DNA from: Algoriphagus limi
GTDB taxonomy: Bacteria > Bacteroidota > Bacteroidia > Cytophagales > Cyclobacteriaceae
DNA: 64,000 bases
Assembly: GCF_024919275.1 (NCBI RefSeq)
Contig: NZ_JANWGH010000002.1
Coordinates: forward strand, 372,001-436,000
Reading direction: 5' to 3'
Shown here: one piece after another, positions 16,597 through 25,372 of the stretch
How positions within the stretch are numbered: position 1 is the first letter of the stretch
Layout of the letters: each line of letters opens with the position of its first letter
Notes under the pieces: model-generated
Database searches by the model: none
Told to the model about the DNA's origin: nothing
Seen by the model: the letters and a program-made list of their open reading frames with translations, nothing else
Position numbers and translations under genes: made by a program

Positions 16597-16917
16597 ATGA
16601 AAAACTATCAACTCGGTTCTTCTCGTGATTCAGCTCTTTCACTCTTCCCAAATCGGACTATCAAACGCGTTCGCTTAGGGGAAAAGGAAATAGGAGTAAT
16701 CCGAATTGAGGAGGAATTTTTTGCTTTTGATCCTTCATGTCCCCATCGAGGTGCTTCCCTCCTACAAGGTCGAATCAATGGAAGCGGAGAAATAATCTGT
16801 CCTTTACATGAATATCGCTTTGAGCTGAAGACAGGACAGGTGAAAGCAGGGCTTTGCCCAGATTTACCCATCTACCCTGCTCAATTAACAGAAGAAGGAT
16901 TATTGATCTCTATTTAA
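16597..16917 (+). CDS. Small Rieske [2Fe-2S] domain protein
   Basis: A 106-residue stand-alone Rieske protein. The cluster ligands are Cys48-x-His50 and Cys68-x2-His71 (DPSCPHRG and ICPLHEYRF), the normal C-x-H...C-x2-H pattern. The ATG at 16597 is chosen because upstream in-frame residues do not resemble family members. It has no transmembrane anchor, so it is probably a cytosolic ferredoxin-type electron carrier of the NirD or dioxygenase-ferredoxin kind. No partner oxygenase or reductase is adjacent. Its stop overlaps the stop of the convergent TonB receptor gene. Confidence 0.9.
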   Translation: MKNYQLGSSRDSALSLFPNRTIKRVRLGEKEIGVIRIEEEFFAFDPSCPHRGASLLQGRINGSGEIICPLHEYRFELKTGQVKAGLCPDLPIYPAQLTEEGLLISI

Positions 16918-19157
16918 TATCGGAAGTTGACTTTGGCGCCAAAGTAAAAATTCCGCTCTGGAGCAGGCTGATAGTAACGCCCTCCAAATGGATTCAGGTC
17001 ATTTCCCAAGGAGTAAAGTTCATCCAACAAATTCTCCACCCCGAAATAGATTTCTACATCAATCTTTTTGGAAATCGGCTCGATGAATCCCGTGCGCAAA
17101 TTCATCAGATGAAATGCATCCTGATAAACCGTGTTTGCATCATTCAGAGGAATCTCATCGGTAAACTGATGGGTCAAATTCAGATAAACGTTTCCAGAAA
17201 AGCGAAAATCCAAAGTACTGACCAAGGTATTCGGAGCGACGCCAGTCAATTGGTTACCAGAGTAATCAGTTTCCCTTTTTTGATAATCCTTGAATTTGAA
17301 ATAATGTCCTGTAAAAGCTGATCCCCATTTGATTCCCCGGACGAAGCCAGCATTTCTTTGCTGAAAAATTTGATAATCTATAGCGGCCTCGATTCCTTTT
17401 TGGTCAGTGGATCCAGCATTTCGGAAAAGCACCACTCCTTGTTCATTCGTATAGGTGGTGATAGTTTCATTTAACCTAAAATAGAAAGCCGTCAAGTCCA
17501 GATTTAAGCGATCTTTCCCCAATCGATATCCGACTTCGAAATTGGTTCCTTTTTCTGCTTCCAAATCTAGATTCAAACTTCCCTCATTGGTTCGAACTTC
17601 ATCAATTGTAGGCGGAGAGAAGCCGCTACTGATGGAAGCTCTCAGGGCGGAAAACTCATTCAAACTGTAGCTCATCGCCAATCGGGGAACCAAAATAGGA
17701 TCAAAAGTCCGCTTCTGTAATCCAGTAGCTCCTCCACTGGCATCAATCTGCCTGTCAATTTCAAAGGAAGAGAAGTTTTGACTGAGTCCTAGTGTCAACA
17801 GGAATTTTTCAGTCAATTCCCATTCAGCTTGCTGAAATAAAAATCCCTGCGTTGCTTTCAACTTATCAGCAAATCGGATGGTATCCGCCACTCCATCCCG
17901 ATTGCCAAAATTCTGCGCATCAGTCAAGCTTTGCTGATACTCAGCTCCCGCAATTAGCCGAAAAGGCTTCCCTGCCAAATCCCAATCAAAGGTAAAACGA
18001 GTTCTTCCGCCATAGCCAAAACCCAATTCCTTTTTGTAATCCAAAATGAAAGGATTCTCAAAATCATTGGTGTTCAAATAGAGGGTGGTGTTGTTTTCGG
18101 CCTTTTCTGAGAAATGGTATTTATGACCAAAAGTGGCTAATACGGACTGTTGAGAAATGGAGCTGTTTTGGGCTACCGAACCGGGACGGGCTTGCTTTGG
18201 ATTTTCTGCCAGTTGATCGGCATTGAGGGCACCTGGAATCTGGTAATCCAAATCCGAAATCAACAACTGGGTTCGGATCTCTTGTTTTTCATTGATTGGA
18301 AATAATCCCCCTGCTTGAAAGACTGTACGATCCACTGCCGAATGCTCCCGATAACCTTCGCTTTCCTGATTAACAATTGAAACCTCCAAGCCACCTTTGC
18401 CGATCGGTTGGGCTATAGCAAATCGGCCCTTATTCAGTCCAAAAGACCCGGAAAGCCATTCTGAAGTGAGTAATCCTGTTTGAGGATTTGCTGGACTTTG
18501 CAAATTGATTACCCCGCCATTTCCAGCTCCATAGATGCTACCCGAAGGACCTTTAATCACTTCGGCTGTGCGAATATTACTCAAGTCGAACAGATTCAAA
18601 GCTGTAGTCCCATCGGGGGCAGTGATCGGCACTTCATTCCAATAGACTTTCACATTCCGAACCCCAAAAGGTGCCCGAAGCGAACTTCCCCGGATAGAAA
18701 CCCGATAACTGGCCGGTGCTCTTTCTTCTATCCGCACGCCCGGCTTGGTATTGAAGGCGTTGACGATTGAGGTTTCATTGAATCGAAAGAAATCTGATTC
18801 CCCGATTAGGCTGATCGAAGCGGATTGCTCCAAAAGCGGCCGTTCCGTTTCGAAAGCATTTACAGTGACCCCTGAAAGTGAAATACTGAGAGGGAAAAGG
18901 AAAATGCTCTTCTCATTTTCGGTGATATTTACTGATAATGATTCATAGCCTTCCTTAAAAAGTGTAACCTCTAGTGGAGTCGATTGATCCAAAGTAACCT
19001 GTCCCAGTCGATCCGTTCGAAATTCATCTCCAGACTTCAAACGAACCAAAACTTCTGGAATTGGACTAAATGTCAAACCATCCCGAACTGTAAGAGAAAC
19101 TTGAGCCCAGGCTGACCATGAAACAAAAACCAACAGAAGAGGTAGCAACTTTTTCAT
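16914..19157 (-). CDS. TonB-dependent receptor, probable siderophore or metal-complex type
   Basis: A 747-residue outer-membrane receptor starting at the ATG at 19157 (MKKLLPLLLVFVSWSAWAQ signal peptide). A short carboxypeptidase-regulatory-like domain (residues 20-85) precedes the plug (NAFNTKPGVRIEERAPASY through EVIKGPSGSIYGAGNGG, about 125-215), then a barrel with conserved features such as FSPPTIDEVRTNEG and a terminal aromatic strand ending FRY. The plug style is closer to FecA/BtuB-like receptors than to SusC. No SusD, permease or regulator is adjacent, so the ligand stays open. Confidence 0.9.
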   Translation of the reverse strand: MKKLLPLLLVFVSWSAWAQVSLTVRDGLTFSPIPEVLVRLKSGDEFRTDRLGQVTLDQSTPLEVTLFKEGYESLSVNITENEKSIFLFPLSISLSGVTVNAFETERPLLEQSASISLIGESDFFRFNETSIVNAFNTKPGVRIEERAPASYRVSIRGSSLRAPFGVRNVKVYWNEVPITAPDGTTALNLFDLSNIRTAEVIKGPSGSIYGAGNGGVINLQSPANPQTGLLTSEWLSGSFGLNKGRFAIAQPIGKGGLEVSIVNQESEGYREHSAVDRTVFQAGGLFPINEKQEIRTQLLISDLDYQIPGALNADQLAENPKQARPGSVAQNSSISQQSVLATFGHKYHFSEKAENNTTLYLNTNDFENPFILDYKKELGFGYGGRTRFTFDWDLAGKPFRLIAGAEYQQSLTDAQNFGNRDGVADTIRFADKLKATQGFLFQQAEWELTEKFLLTLGLSQNFSSFEIDRQIDASGGATGLQKRTFDPILVPRLAMSYSLNEFSALRASISSGFSPPTIDEVRTNEGSLNLDLEAEKGTNFEVGYRLGKDRLNLDLTAFYFRLNETITTYTNEQGVVLFRNAGSTDQKGIEAAIDYQIFQQRNAGFVRGIKWGSAFTGHYFKFKDYQKRETDYSGNQLTGVAPNTLVSTLDFRFSGNVYLNLTHQFTDEIPLNDANTVYQDAFHLMNLRTGFIEPISKKIDVEIYFGVENLLDELYSLGNDLNPFGGRYYQPAPERNFYFGAKVNFRY

Positions 19158-19290
19158 ACCCTGAAAATACAAGGAATGGATAGCATAAGTTTCATAGAAT
19201 TTGCCAAATGGCAGAAAAGGCCGTTTGAATCAATGCTTTTCCTTTCCAAATCCTTCGAAATTTCTTAGAATGCTTCCTTAAATCCAGACC

Positions 19291-21321
19291 ATGAAAAAAC
19301 AACTGCTTCCTCTTGTCCTTCTACTATTTACTTTTTGCCAAGAAAAAGCTGCACCACCAAACCCTATCTCTCCAATCCCGGATGAGCGACAAATCGCCTG
19401 GCAGAAATTGGAATATTATGGATTCATCCATTTCAATATGAATACCTTTTCAGATCGGGAATGGGGATTCGGAGATGAAAAACCGGAGCAATTTAATCCC
19501 ACTGCTCTTGATGCAAGACAGTGGGCTAGAATCGCCTCCGAAGCCGGAATGAAAGGGCTGATCATTACCGCCAAGCATCACGACGGGTTTTGCCTATGGC
19601 CATCGGCCTACACCGAGCACTCCGTGAAAAATAGTCCTTGGAGAGATGGAAAAGGAGATTTGATCCGGGAGTTTGCGGATGCCTGTCGAGAATACGGATT
19701 AAAAGTTGGCATCTATTATTCTCCTTGGGATCGAAATCACCCCGATTACGGCAAGCCCGAATACATTACCTACATGCGGAATCAGCTGACCGAATTACTG
19801 ACGAATTACGGGGATATTTTCGAGGTCTGGTTTGATGGAGCTAATGGGGGTACAGGCTGGTACGGCGGCGCAAATGAGGAGCGTAAAGTTGATAAACTCA
19901 CCTACTATGACTGGCCTACTACCCATCAATTGGTTCGCGACCTGCAGCCTGGAGCCATGCTCTTCAGTGATGCCGGACCGGATGTGCGTTGGGTGGGTAA
20001 TGAACATGGATTCGCTTACGAAAGCACCTGGTCCAACCTGATGCGAGACTCCGTCTATGCCGGTATGCCCGAGTATTCGGATAAATGGGCCTCGGGTCAG
20101 GAAAATGGCACACATTGGGTTCCTGCCGAGTCCGATGTCAGTATTCGGCCGGGTTGGTATTATCATGCCTATGAAGATCATAAAGTAAAAACTCTACCCC
20201 AATTGATGGAGATTTTCTACAAAAGCATAGGCAGAAACTCTTCACTTTTGATCAACTTTCCTGTAGATACCCGAGGGCTGATTCATGAAAATGATGAAAA
20301 AGCCATCCTTCAATTCGCTGCTAAAGTCCGGGAAGATTTTGAAACGAATCTTGCTCAAGATGCTGAGATTTCGGCAAGCTTGGAACTTGGAAAAGGCTAT
20401 GAGGCAGAATTAACCATCGATGGGGATTACAATACTTATTGGACTGTCCCAGGTGGACAAATTGAATCACAGCTGGAATTAGACTTTGGTAATGAAATCA
20501 ACTTTAATCGACTGCTCTTGCAGGAATTTACTCCGCTAGGTCAGCGAGTAAAAAGCTTCTCTTTGGAAGTTGAAAAAGATGGAGCCTGGGTAAAAATCGC
20601 CTCGGGAACCACCATCGGTTACAAGCGGATTTTGCGGTTTCCCGATGTAAACGCTCAAAAAATCCGAATCCGTTTCGAGGATGGGAAAGACATTCCAGTC
20701 ATCTCTGAATTGGGTGTCTATTCTGCTCCCAAATTACTTTTGGCTCCAGAAATCAAGCGGGAAAAATCCGGATTGGTTACTTTGGTATCACCAGACGAAG
20801 GCTTGGAAATTCGGTATTCATTGGATGGTTCTGAACCTAGCCAAACCTATCAGGAGCCCTTCCTCGTGGAAAAGGCCACTACCCTTCAAGTCCTTTCTGC
20901 CGATCCTAATTCAGGACAAAAAAGTGAGATATCACGAAAAGACATGGAAGTACCCAAAGCCAAATGGGAAAGTTCCGGAGAGCGAGCCATTGATGAAAAC
21001 CCAGCCACTTATTTTACAAGTTCTGACAATGAGCTAATCGTCGATTTGGGGGAAAAATTAACGATTGAAGGTTTCACTTACCTACCCATGCAAGCCCGCT
21101 ACCCAAGTGGTCATATTACTGAATATACCTTTTGGGTAAGTTTGGATGGAAAAAATTGGCAGAAAATCAGCAGCGGTGAATTTTCAAATGTAGTCAATAG
21201 CCCTATCGAACAGTTTATCCGATTTGATCCAACAGAAGCCAAGTTTATCAAACTCCAGGCTTTGAAGACAGCCGATGGCAACTCAGCTACGGTTGGGGAG
21301 TTAGGTGTTTTAACCCGATAA
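19291..21321 (+). CDS. GH29 alpha-L-fucosidase lipoprotein
   Basis: A 676-residue lipoprotein: the signal peptide ends at lipobox LFTFC with Cys16. The GH29 catalytic barrel spans about residues 35-340, with KHHDGF at 95-100 and the nucleophile Asp182 in EVWFDGANG. Behind it lie a discoidin-like F5/8 type C domain (about 355-470), a chitobiase-type C-terminal beta module (APEIKREKSGLVTLVSP, about 485-550), and a second F5/8-like domain (560-676). It releases L-fucose from glycans at the cell surface or in the periplasm. No other glycoside hydrolase or SusCD pair is next to it, so it is not in a classic polysaccharide-utilisation locus; a GMC oxidoreductase pair follows. Confidence 0.93.
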   Translation: MKKQLLPLVLLLFTFCQEKAAPPNPISPIPDERQIAWQKLEYYGFIHFNMNTFSDREWGFGDEKPEQFNPTALDARQWARIASEAGMKGLIITAKHHDGFCLWPSAYTEHSVKNSPWRDGKGDLIREFADACREYGLKVGIYYSPWDRNHPDYGKPEYITYMRNQLTELLTNYGDIFEVWFDGANGGTGWYGGANEERKVDKLTYYDWPTTHQLVRDLQPGAMLFSDAGPDVRWVGNEHGFAYESTWSNLMRDSVYAGMPEYSDKWASGQENGTHWVPAESDVSIRPGWYYHAYEDHKVKTLPQLMEIFYKSIGRNSSLLINFPVDTRGLIHENDEKAILQFAAKVREDFETNLAQDAEISASLELGKGYEAELTIDGDYNTYWTVPGGQIESQLELDFGNEINFNRLLLQEFTPLGQRVKSFSLEVEKDGAWVKIASGTTIGYKRILRFPDVNAQKIRIRFEDGKDIPVISELGVYSAPKLLLAPEIKREKSGLVTLVSPDEGLEIRYSLDGSEPSQTYQEPFLVEKATTLQVLSADPNSGQKSEISRKDMEVPKAKWESSGERAIDENPATYFTSSDNELIVDLGEKLTIEGFTYLPMQARYPSGHITEYTFWVSLDGKNWQKISSGEFSNVVNSPIEQFIRFDPTEAKFIKLQALKTADGNSATVGELGVLTR

Positions 21322-21353
21322 AAAATGAATTCTGCCAGTAATGGTGATGATCT

Positions 21354-21383
21354 GGGATTTTGCTTGAAAAATCCCTACTTTTT
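21354..21383 (+). terminator. Probable terminator after the fucosidase gene
   Basis: GGGATTTT (21354-21361) pairs with AAAATCCC (21368-21375), and TACTTTTT follows. It lies between the fucosidase and the GMC pair, which suggests these are separate transcription units. Confidence 0.55.
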
Positions 21384-21411
21384 AAAACGATTGCTTTAAA
21401 CCCAATACCTA

Positions 21412-21984
21412 ATGAACAGAAGACATGCTTTGCGGCATATTGCTTTGATTTCCGGAGGACTTGCCCTGATTCCTTCCTGTGATTTCAGCCAAGAAGATAT
21501 TCTAGCCGCATACGACAATTTAAAAATCACCCCTTCCCAAAAAGCACTTTTGGGAGCTATTTCAGACACTATAATTCCTGCCGGAGAAATTAAAGGAGCC
21601 TTAGACCTAGAGGTTCATGATTTCATCTTGGTGATGGTGAATGACTGCTTTACCTCCGAAAATCAGGAAAAATTCTCCGCCGGGCTAAATGCTTTCCCGG
21701 ATTTTGTACAGGAGCAAAGCGGTAAAAAATTCGATGCCCTAAGCACAAAAGAGCGGGAACAACTTATTTTGGATAGTGCCAAATTGGAAGGAGATGAAAC
21801 AGAAGCTGGCAAAAGAAATAGCAACATTTCCTATTTTGTGAATTCAGCCAAGCGCTTCACCATACAAGGCTACATGGCCTCCGAGTATATCCAAACTGAA
21901 GTGGTGCCTTATTCCCTTATCCCAGGAGAATACAATGGCGCTGTATTGATTTCTGACCTTCAAAAACCTCGTGTCAATGGCTAA
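21412..21984 (+). CDS. Gluconate 2-dehydrogenase subunit 3-like protein
   Basis: A 190-residue small partner subunit of a GMC dehydrogenase (Gluconate_2-dh3, PF13618). The N-terminus MNRRHALRHIALISGG has a twin-arginine-like pair followed by a hydrophobic stretch and a Cys at 23 (PSC), so Tat export, possibly as a lipoprotein, is likely. The helical core includes LLGAISDTIIPAGEIKGA, typical of the family. It overlaps the GMC gene by 14 bases. In characterised gluconate dehydrogenases the small subunit carries the flavoprotein across the membrane and a cytochrome c subunit accepts the electrons; no cytochrome gene is in this operon. Confidence 0.9.
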   Translation: MNRRHALRHIALISGGLALIPSCDFSQEDILAAYDNLKITPSQKALLGAISDTIIPAGEIKGALDLEVHDFILVMVNDCFTSENQEKFSAGLNAFPDFVQEQSGKKFDALSTKEREQLILDSAKLEGDETEAGKRNSNISYFVNSAKRFTIQGYMASEYIQTEVVPYSLIPGEYNGAVLISDLQKPRVNG

Positions 21985-23686
21985 TCTCAATATTCGAAGC
22001 AAACAAGAGCGAACTTATCAGGCCATCGTGATCGGTTCGGGAATCAGCGGTGGCTGGGCTGCCAAAGAACTATGTGACTTGGGTGTCAAAACCCTCATGC
22101 TCGAGCGTGGCCGCAATGTGGAGCATATCAAAGATTACCCTACGACGAACATGCTTCCTTATGAATTTCCACATCGGGGGCAGATTCCGGAGAAGATCAA
22201 ACAGGAAAATCCGGTGGTGAGCCGTTGCTATGCCTTTCGGGAAGATGCCATGCATTTTTTCGTAAAAGACACGGAGCATCCCTATGTGCAGGAAAAGCCT
22301 TTTGACTGGATTCGGGGCTATCAGGTCGGGGGAAAATCCCTTCTTTGGGCAAGACAGGTACAGCGCTGGTCTGATTTTGACTTCGAGGGTCCTGCTAGAG
22401 ATGGCTTCGCTGTGGACTGGCCAATTCGCTACAAGGATATTGCACCTTGGTATAGTCATGTGGAAAAATTCGCTGGGGTATCCGGAAATAAGGATGGAAT
22501 ACCACACCTGCCAGATGGGGAGTTTTTACCGGGCTATGAGCTGAATGTCGTGGAAAAGTACTTCGCAGAGCAGTTGAAAAAGCATTATGGCAATGATAGA
22601 CATATGATTTCTGCCCGATGTGCACATATTCATGGCAATGCGGAATTCTATGCTCAGCAAGGAAGAGCGCTTTGTCAAAACCGAAATCTATGTCAGCGTG
22701 GATGTCCATTTGGTGGATATTTCAGTTCCAATTCCTCCACCATTCCATGGGCACTTAAAACTGGCAACTTGACACTTCGGCCGGATTCCATCGTTCATTC
22801 GATTATTTATGATGAAGAAAAAGGAAAAGCCACCGGCGTTCGAATCATTGACCGCCTAACCAAAGAAATGGAAGAGTTCTATGCTGATGTAATTTTCCTC
22901 AATGCTGCGGCCTTAAACTCCAACCTAATCTTATTGAATTCTACCTCAAGCCGATTCCCGAATGGTCTCGGCAATGACAATGGTTTGCTTGGAAAATATG
23001 TGGCTTTCCACAACTACAGAGCCCGAGTTTCAGCAGAATACGAAGGTCATTCAGAATATACTACTTCAGGAGGAAGACCAACGAGCGGCTATTTCCCTAG
23101 ATTCCGAAATGTGTACAAACAGGAGACCGATTTTCTCCGAGGATATGCAGCTGGATTCTCTGCTAGTCGATGGACAGGTACGGATACAAGCGGAATCGGT
23201 ATGGATTTGAAAAATAGCATTCTCAATCCAGATCAATATGGCCCTTGGCGGGTAGGTTCGCATATGATGGGCGAAACCATCCCGAAGGAAAGCAACTATG
23301 TAGCGCTCGATCCGAACTTGAAAGATGAGTGGGGTATGCCTCAACTTAAAATCAATGTGGATTACGATGATAATGATGAAAAAATGGTCAAGGACTACAT
23401 TGAGCAGATGACGGAGATGTTTACCAAAGCAGGCTTCACCAATATCCGGTCAAATGACAGTAAGCAGGCTCCTGGTTTGGATATCCACGAAATGGGTGGC
23501 GTTCGAATGGGTAAGGATCCAAAGACTTCCCTTCTCAATGCAAATCATCAGCTGCATGCCGTGCCGAATGTCTATGTGACGGATGGAGCTTCTATGACAT
23601 CTACGTCTACACAGAATCCATCTCTAACCTACATGGCCTTTGCTGCGAGAGCAGCACACCATGCTGTAGCAGAAAGTCAGAAATGA
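21971..23686 (+). CDS. GMC family FAD-dependent oxidoreductase (sugar/polyol dehydrogenase type)
   Basis: A 571-residue glucose-methanol-choline oxidoreductase. The dinucleotide-binding motif IGSGISGG is at residues 21-28, GYQVGGKSLLWARQ near 113 is the GMC FAD-attachment region, and the C-terminal catalytic segment has DIHEMGGVRMG (His) and STQNPSLTYMA (Asn). Four Cys in ALCQNRNLCQRGCPFGG (about 233-249) are characteristic of the gluconate/2-keto-sugar dehydrogenase subgroup. It oxidises a sugar or sugar acid hydroxyl, probably in the periplasm together with the small subunit encoded just upstream. ATG codons at 21971 and 21977 are both possible starts. Confidence 0.93.
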   Translation: MSMANLNIRSKQERTYQAIVIGSGISGGWAAKELCDLGVKTLMLERGRNVEHIKDYPTTNMLPYEFPHRGQIPEKIKQENPVVSRCYAFREDAMHFFVKDTEHPYVQEKPFDWIRGYQVGGKSLLWARQVQRWSDFDFEGPARDGFAVDWPIRYKDIAPWYSHVEKFAGVSGNKDGIPHLPDGEFLPGYELNVVEKYFAEQLKKHYGNDRHMISARCAHIHGNAEFYAQQGRALCQNRNLCQRGCPFGGYFSSNSSTIPWALKTGNLTLRPDSIVHSIIYDEEKGKATGVRIIDRLTKEMEEFYADVIFLNAAALNSNLILLNSTSSRFPNGLGNDNGLLGKYVAFHNYRARVSAEYEGHSEYTTSGGRPTSGYFPRFRNVYKQETDFLRGYAAGFSASRWTGTDTSGIGMDLKNSILNPDQYGPWRVGSHMMGETIPKESNYVALDPNLKDEWGMPQLKINVDYDDNDEKMVKDYIEQMTEMFTKAGFTNIRSNDSKQAPGLDIHEMGGVRMGKDPKTSLLNANHQLHAVPNVYVTDGASMTSTSTQNPSLTYMAFAARAAHHAVAESQK

Positions 23687-23713
23687 TAAATTAAAAATGT
23701 AGAACTAAGAATG

Positions 23714-23742
23714 GCCCAAGTCGAGAGATTTGGGCTTTTTTA
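23714..23742 (+). terminator. Terminator after the GMC operon
   Basis: GCCCAA (23714-23719) pairs with TTGGGC (23730-23735) and is followed by TTTTTTATTTTTT. Confidence 0.8.
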
Positions 23743-23809
23743 TTTTTTACCAAATAAAACATGAATTATCAATTTCATTCCCTTCATCCTCCAAATCAAT
23801 TTGTTTCCT

Positions 23810-23817
23810 TAATTTTG
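23810..23817 (+). promoter_or_regulatory. Predicted -7 element of glyS
   Basis: TAATTTTG fits the Bacteroidota consensus TAnnTTTG. It ends six bases before the ATG at 23824, so the transcript would be nearly leaderless. It lies inside the longer frame that begins at 23761, which argues against that upstream ATG. No good -33 TTG at normal spacing. Confidence 0.45.
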
Positions 23818-23823
23818 CGCCCT

Positions 23824-25290
23824 ATGGCAAAGACAGCGAATTCGGCGGAAAACGCCCAATTGAAAGATATAATTGCCCATGCCAAGGAGTATGGGTTTGT
23901 GTACCCAAGTTCGGAAATCTACGATGGCCTTCAAGCGGTCTATGACTATGGGGCTTATGGGGTTGAGTTGAAAAACAACTTGAAGCGTCTCTGGTGGGAA
24001 ACCATGACCCGTGTCCACGAAAATATCGTGGGGATTGATGCGGCTATTTTTATGCATCCTACGACTTGGAAGGCTTCCGGTCACGTGGATTCCTTCAATG
24101 ATCCTATGATCGACAACAAGGACAGCAAAAAGCGCTACCGTGCCGATGTCTTGGTGGAGGAGCATGCTGCCAAATTGGAAAATGATGGGAAAGTAGAAGA
24201 AGCCAAGCAGCTCACTGCTGCTTTAGCCCGCTTACTGGAAGCGGAAGACTTGGCAGGTGTCCGTGATTTGATCATCAATGAAGGCATTACCTGTCCTATC
24301 AGTGGCACCTCCAACTGGACCGATGTACGCCAGTTTAACCTGATGTTTTCTACTCAGGTAGGTTCAGTAGCTGACGATGCTTCGACCATTTACCTGCGTC
24401 CTGAGACTGCACAGGGGATTTTTGTCAACTTCCTAAATGTGCAGAAAACAGCCCGGATGAAAGTTCCTTTCGGGATTGCCCAAATCGGGAAAGCCTTCCG
24501 AAATGAGATCGTCGCCCGTCAGTTTATCTTCCGTATGCGGGAATTTGAGCAGATGGAGATGCAGTTCTTCGTTCGCCCTGGCACCGAGCTAGACTGGTAT
24601 CAGAAATGGGCAGATGTTCGGATGAGATGGCACTTGGCCTTGGGTACCCCAGCCGAAAAGCTTAGAAAGCATGACCATGAAAAATTGGCCCACTATGCCA
24701 ATGCTGCCATGGATATCGAATACGAGTTCCCTTTTGGTTTCAAAGAAGTGGAAGGGATTCACTCCCGAACTGATTTCGACTTGAAATCCCATCAAGAATA
24801 CTCCAAGAAAAAGCAGCAATACTTCGATCCGGAGGTCAATCAGAACTATATTCCGTATGTGATTGAGACTTCAATCGGAGCAGATCGCTTGTTCTTGCTT
24901 ACCCTTTGCAATGCCTATACAGAGGAAAAAACCGAGGACAAGACTCGCGTATACTTGAAGTTCCACCCAGCAGTTGCTCCGGTAAAAGCAGCTATTCTTC
25001 CTTTGACCAAAAAGGATGGCTTGCCGGAAAAAGCTCAGGAAATCGTAGAACTTTTGAAGTATGATTTCAATATCATTTACGAAGAGGCAGCATCCATCGG
25101 TAAACGATATACCCGTCAGGATCTAATCGGAACGCCATTCTGTATCGCAGTGGATCATCAGACCTTGGAAGACAATACCGTCACCATCCGTCATCGGGAC
25201 ACCACCGAACAGGAGCGAGTGCCTATCTCTGAACTCCATGCTAGAATTGCTGAGGCGACGAGTTTTAGAAGAGTTTTTGAGAGGATTTAA
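23824..25290 (+). CDS. glyS: Glycyl-tRNA synthetase (dimeric, archaeal/eukaryal-type)
   Basis: A 488-residue class II aminoacyl-tRNA synthetase that charges tRNA-Gly. The N-terminus AHAKEYGFVYPSSEIYDGL and the insert-bearing core are typical of the single-chain alpha2 enzyme, not the bacterial alpha/beta type. Motif 2 is FRNEIVARQFIFRMREFEQME (split, about 235-258) and motif 3 is the region ETSIGADRLFLL near 358. The anticodon-binding domain forms the last 100 residues. ATG 23824 is preferred because the family starts just before that conserved segment and a promoter element overlies the upstream extension. It is flanked by terminators on both sides, so it is a single-gene unit. Confidence 0.95.
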   Translation: MAKTANSAENAQLKDIIAHAKEYGFVYPSSEIYDGLQAVYDYGAYGVELKNNLKRLWWETMTRVHENIVGIDAAIFMHPTTWKASGHVDSFNDPMIDNKDSKKRYRADVLVEEHAAKLENDGKVEEAKQLTAALARLLEAEDLAGVRDLIINEGITCPISGTSNWTDVRQFNLMFSTQVGSVADDASTIYLRPETAQGIFVNFLNVQKTARMKVPFGIAQIGKAFRNEIVARQFIFRMREFEQMEMQFFVRPGTELDWYQKWADVRMRWHLALGTPAEKLRKHDHEKLAHYANAAMDIEYEFPFGFKEVEGIHSRTDFDLKSHQEYSKKKQQYFDPEVNQNYIPYVIETSIGADRLFLLTLCNAYTEEKTEDKTRVYLKFHPAVAPVKAAILPLTKKDGLPEKAQEIVELLKYDFNIIYEEAASIGKRYTRQDLIGTPFCIAVDHQTLEDNTVTIRHRDTTEQERVPISELHARIAEATSFRRVFERI

Positions 25291-25304
25291 ATCTAAACAC
25301 AAAC

Positions 25305-25334
25305 AAAAAAGGGACGATTGATCGTCCCTTTTTT
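25305..25334. terminator. Bidirectional terminator between glyS and the lipoprotein gene
   Basis: A perfect eight-base stem GGGACGAT/ATCGTCCC with a two-base loop, bounded by an A6 run on the left and a T-run on the right; it serves both convergent genes. Confidence 0.9.
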
Positions 25335-25372
25335 CTATTTAGAAAGTACTTTCAAACTGAGGAATTAAACCA

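Noticed and set aside
22070-22507. A 145-codon antisense frame in the GMC oxidoreductase gene
   Set aside because: Shadow of conserved GMC sequence, without any family feature.
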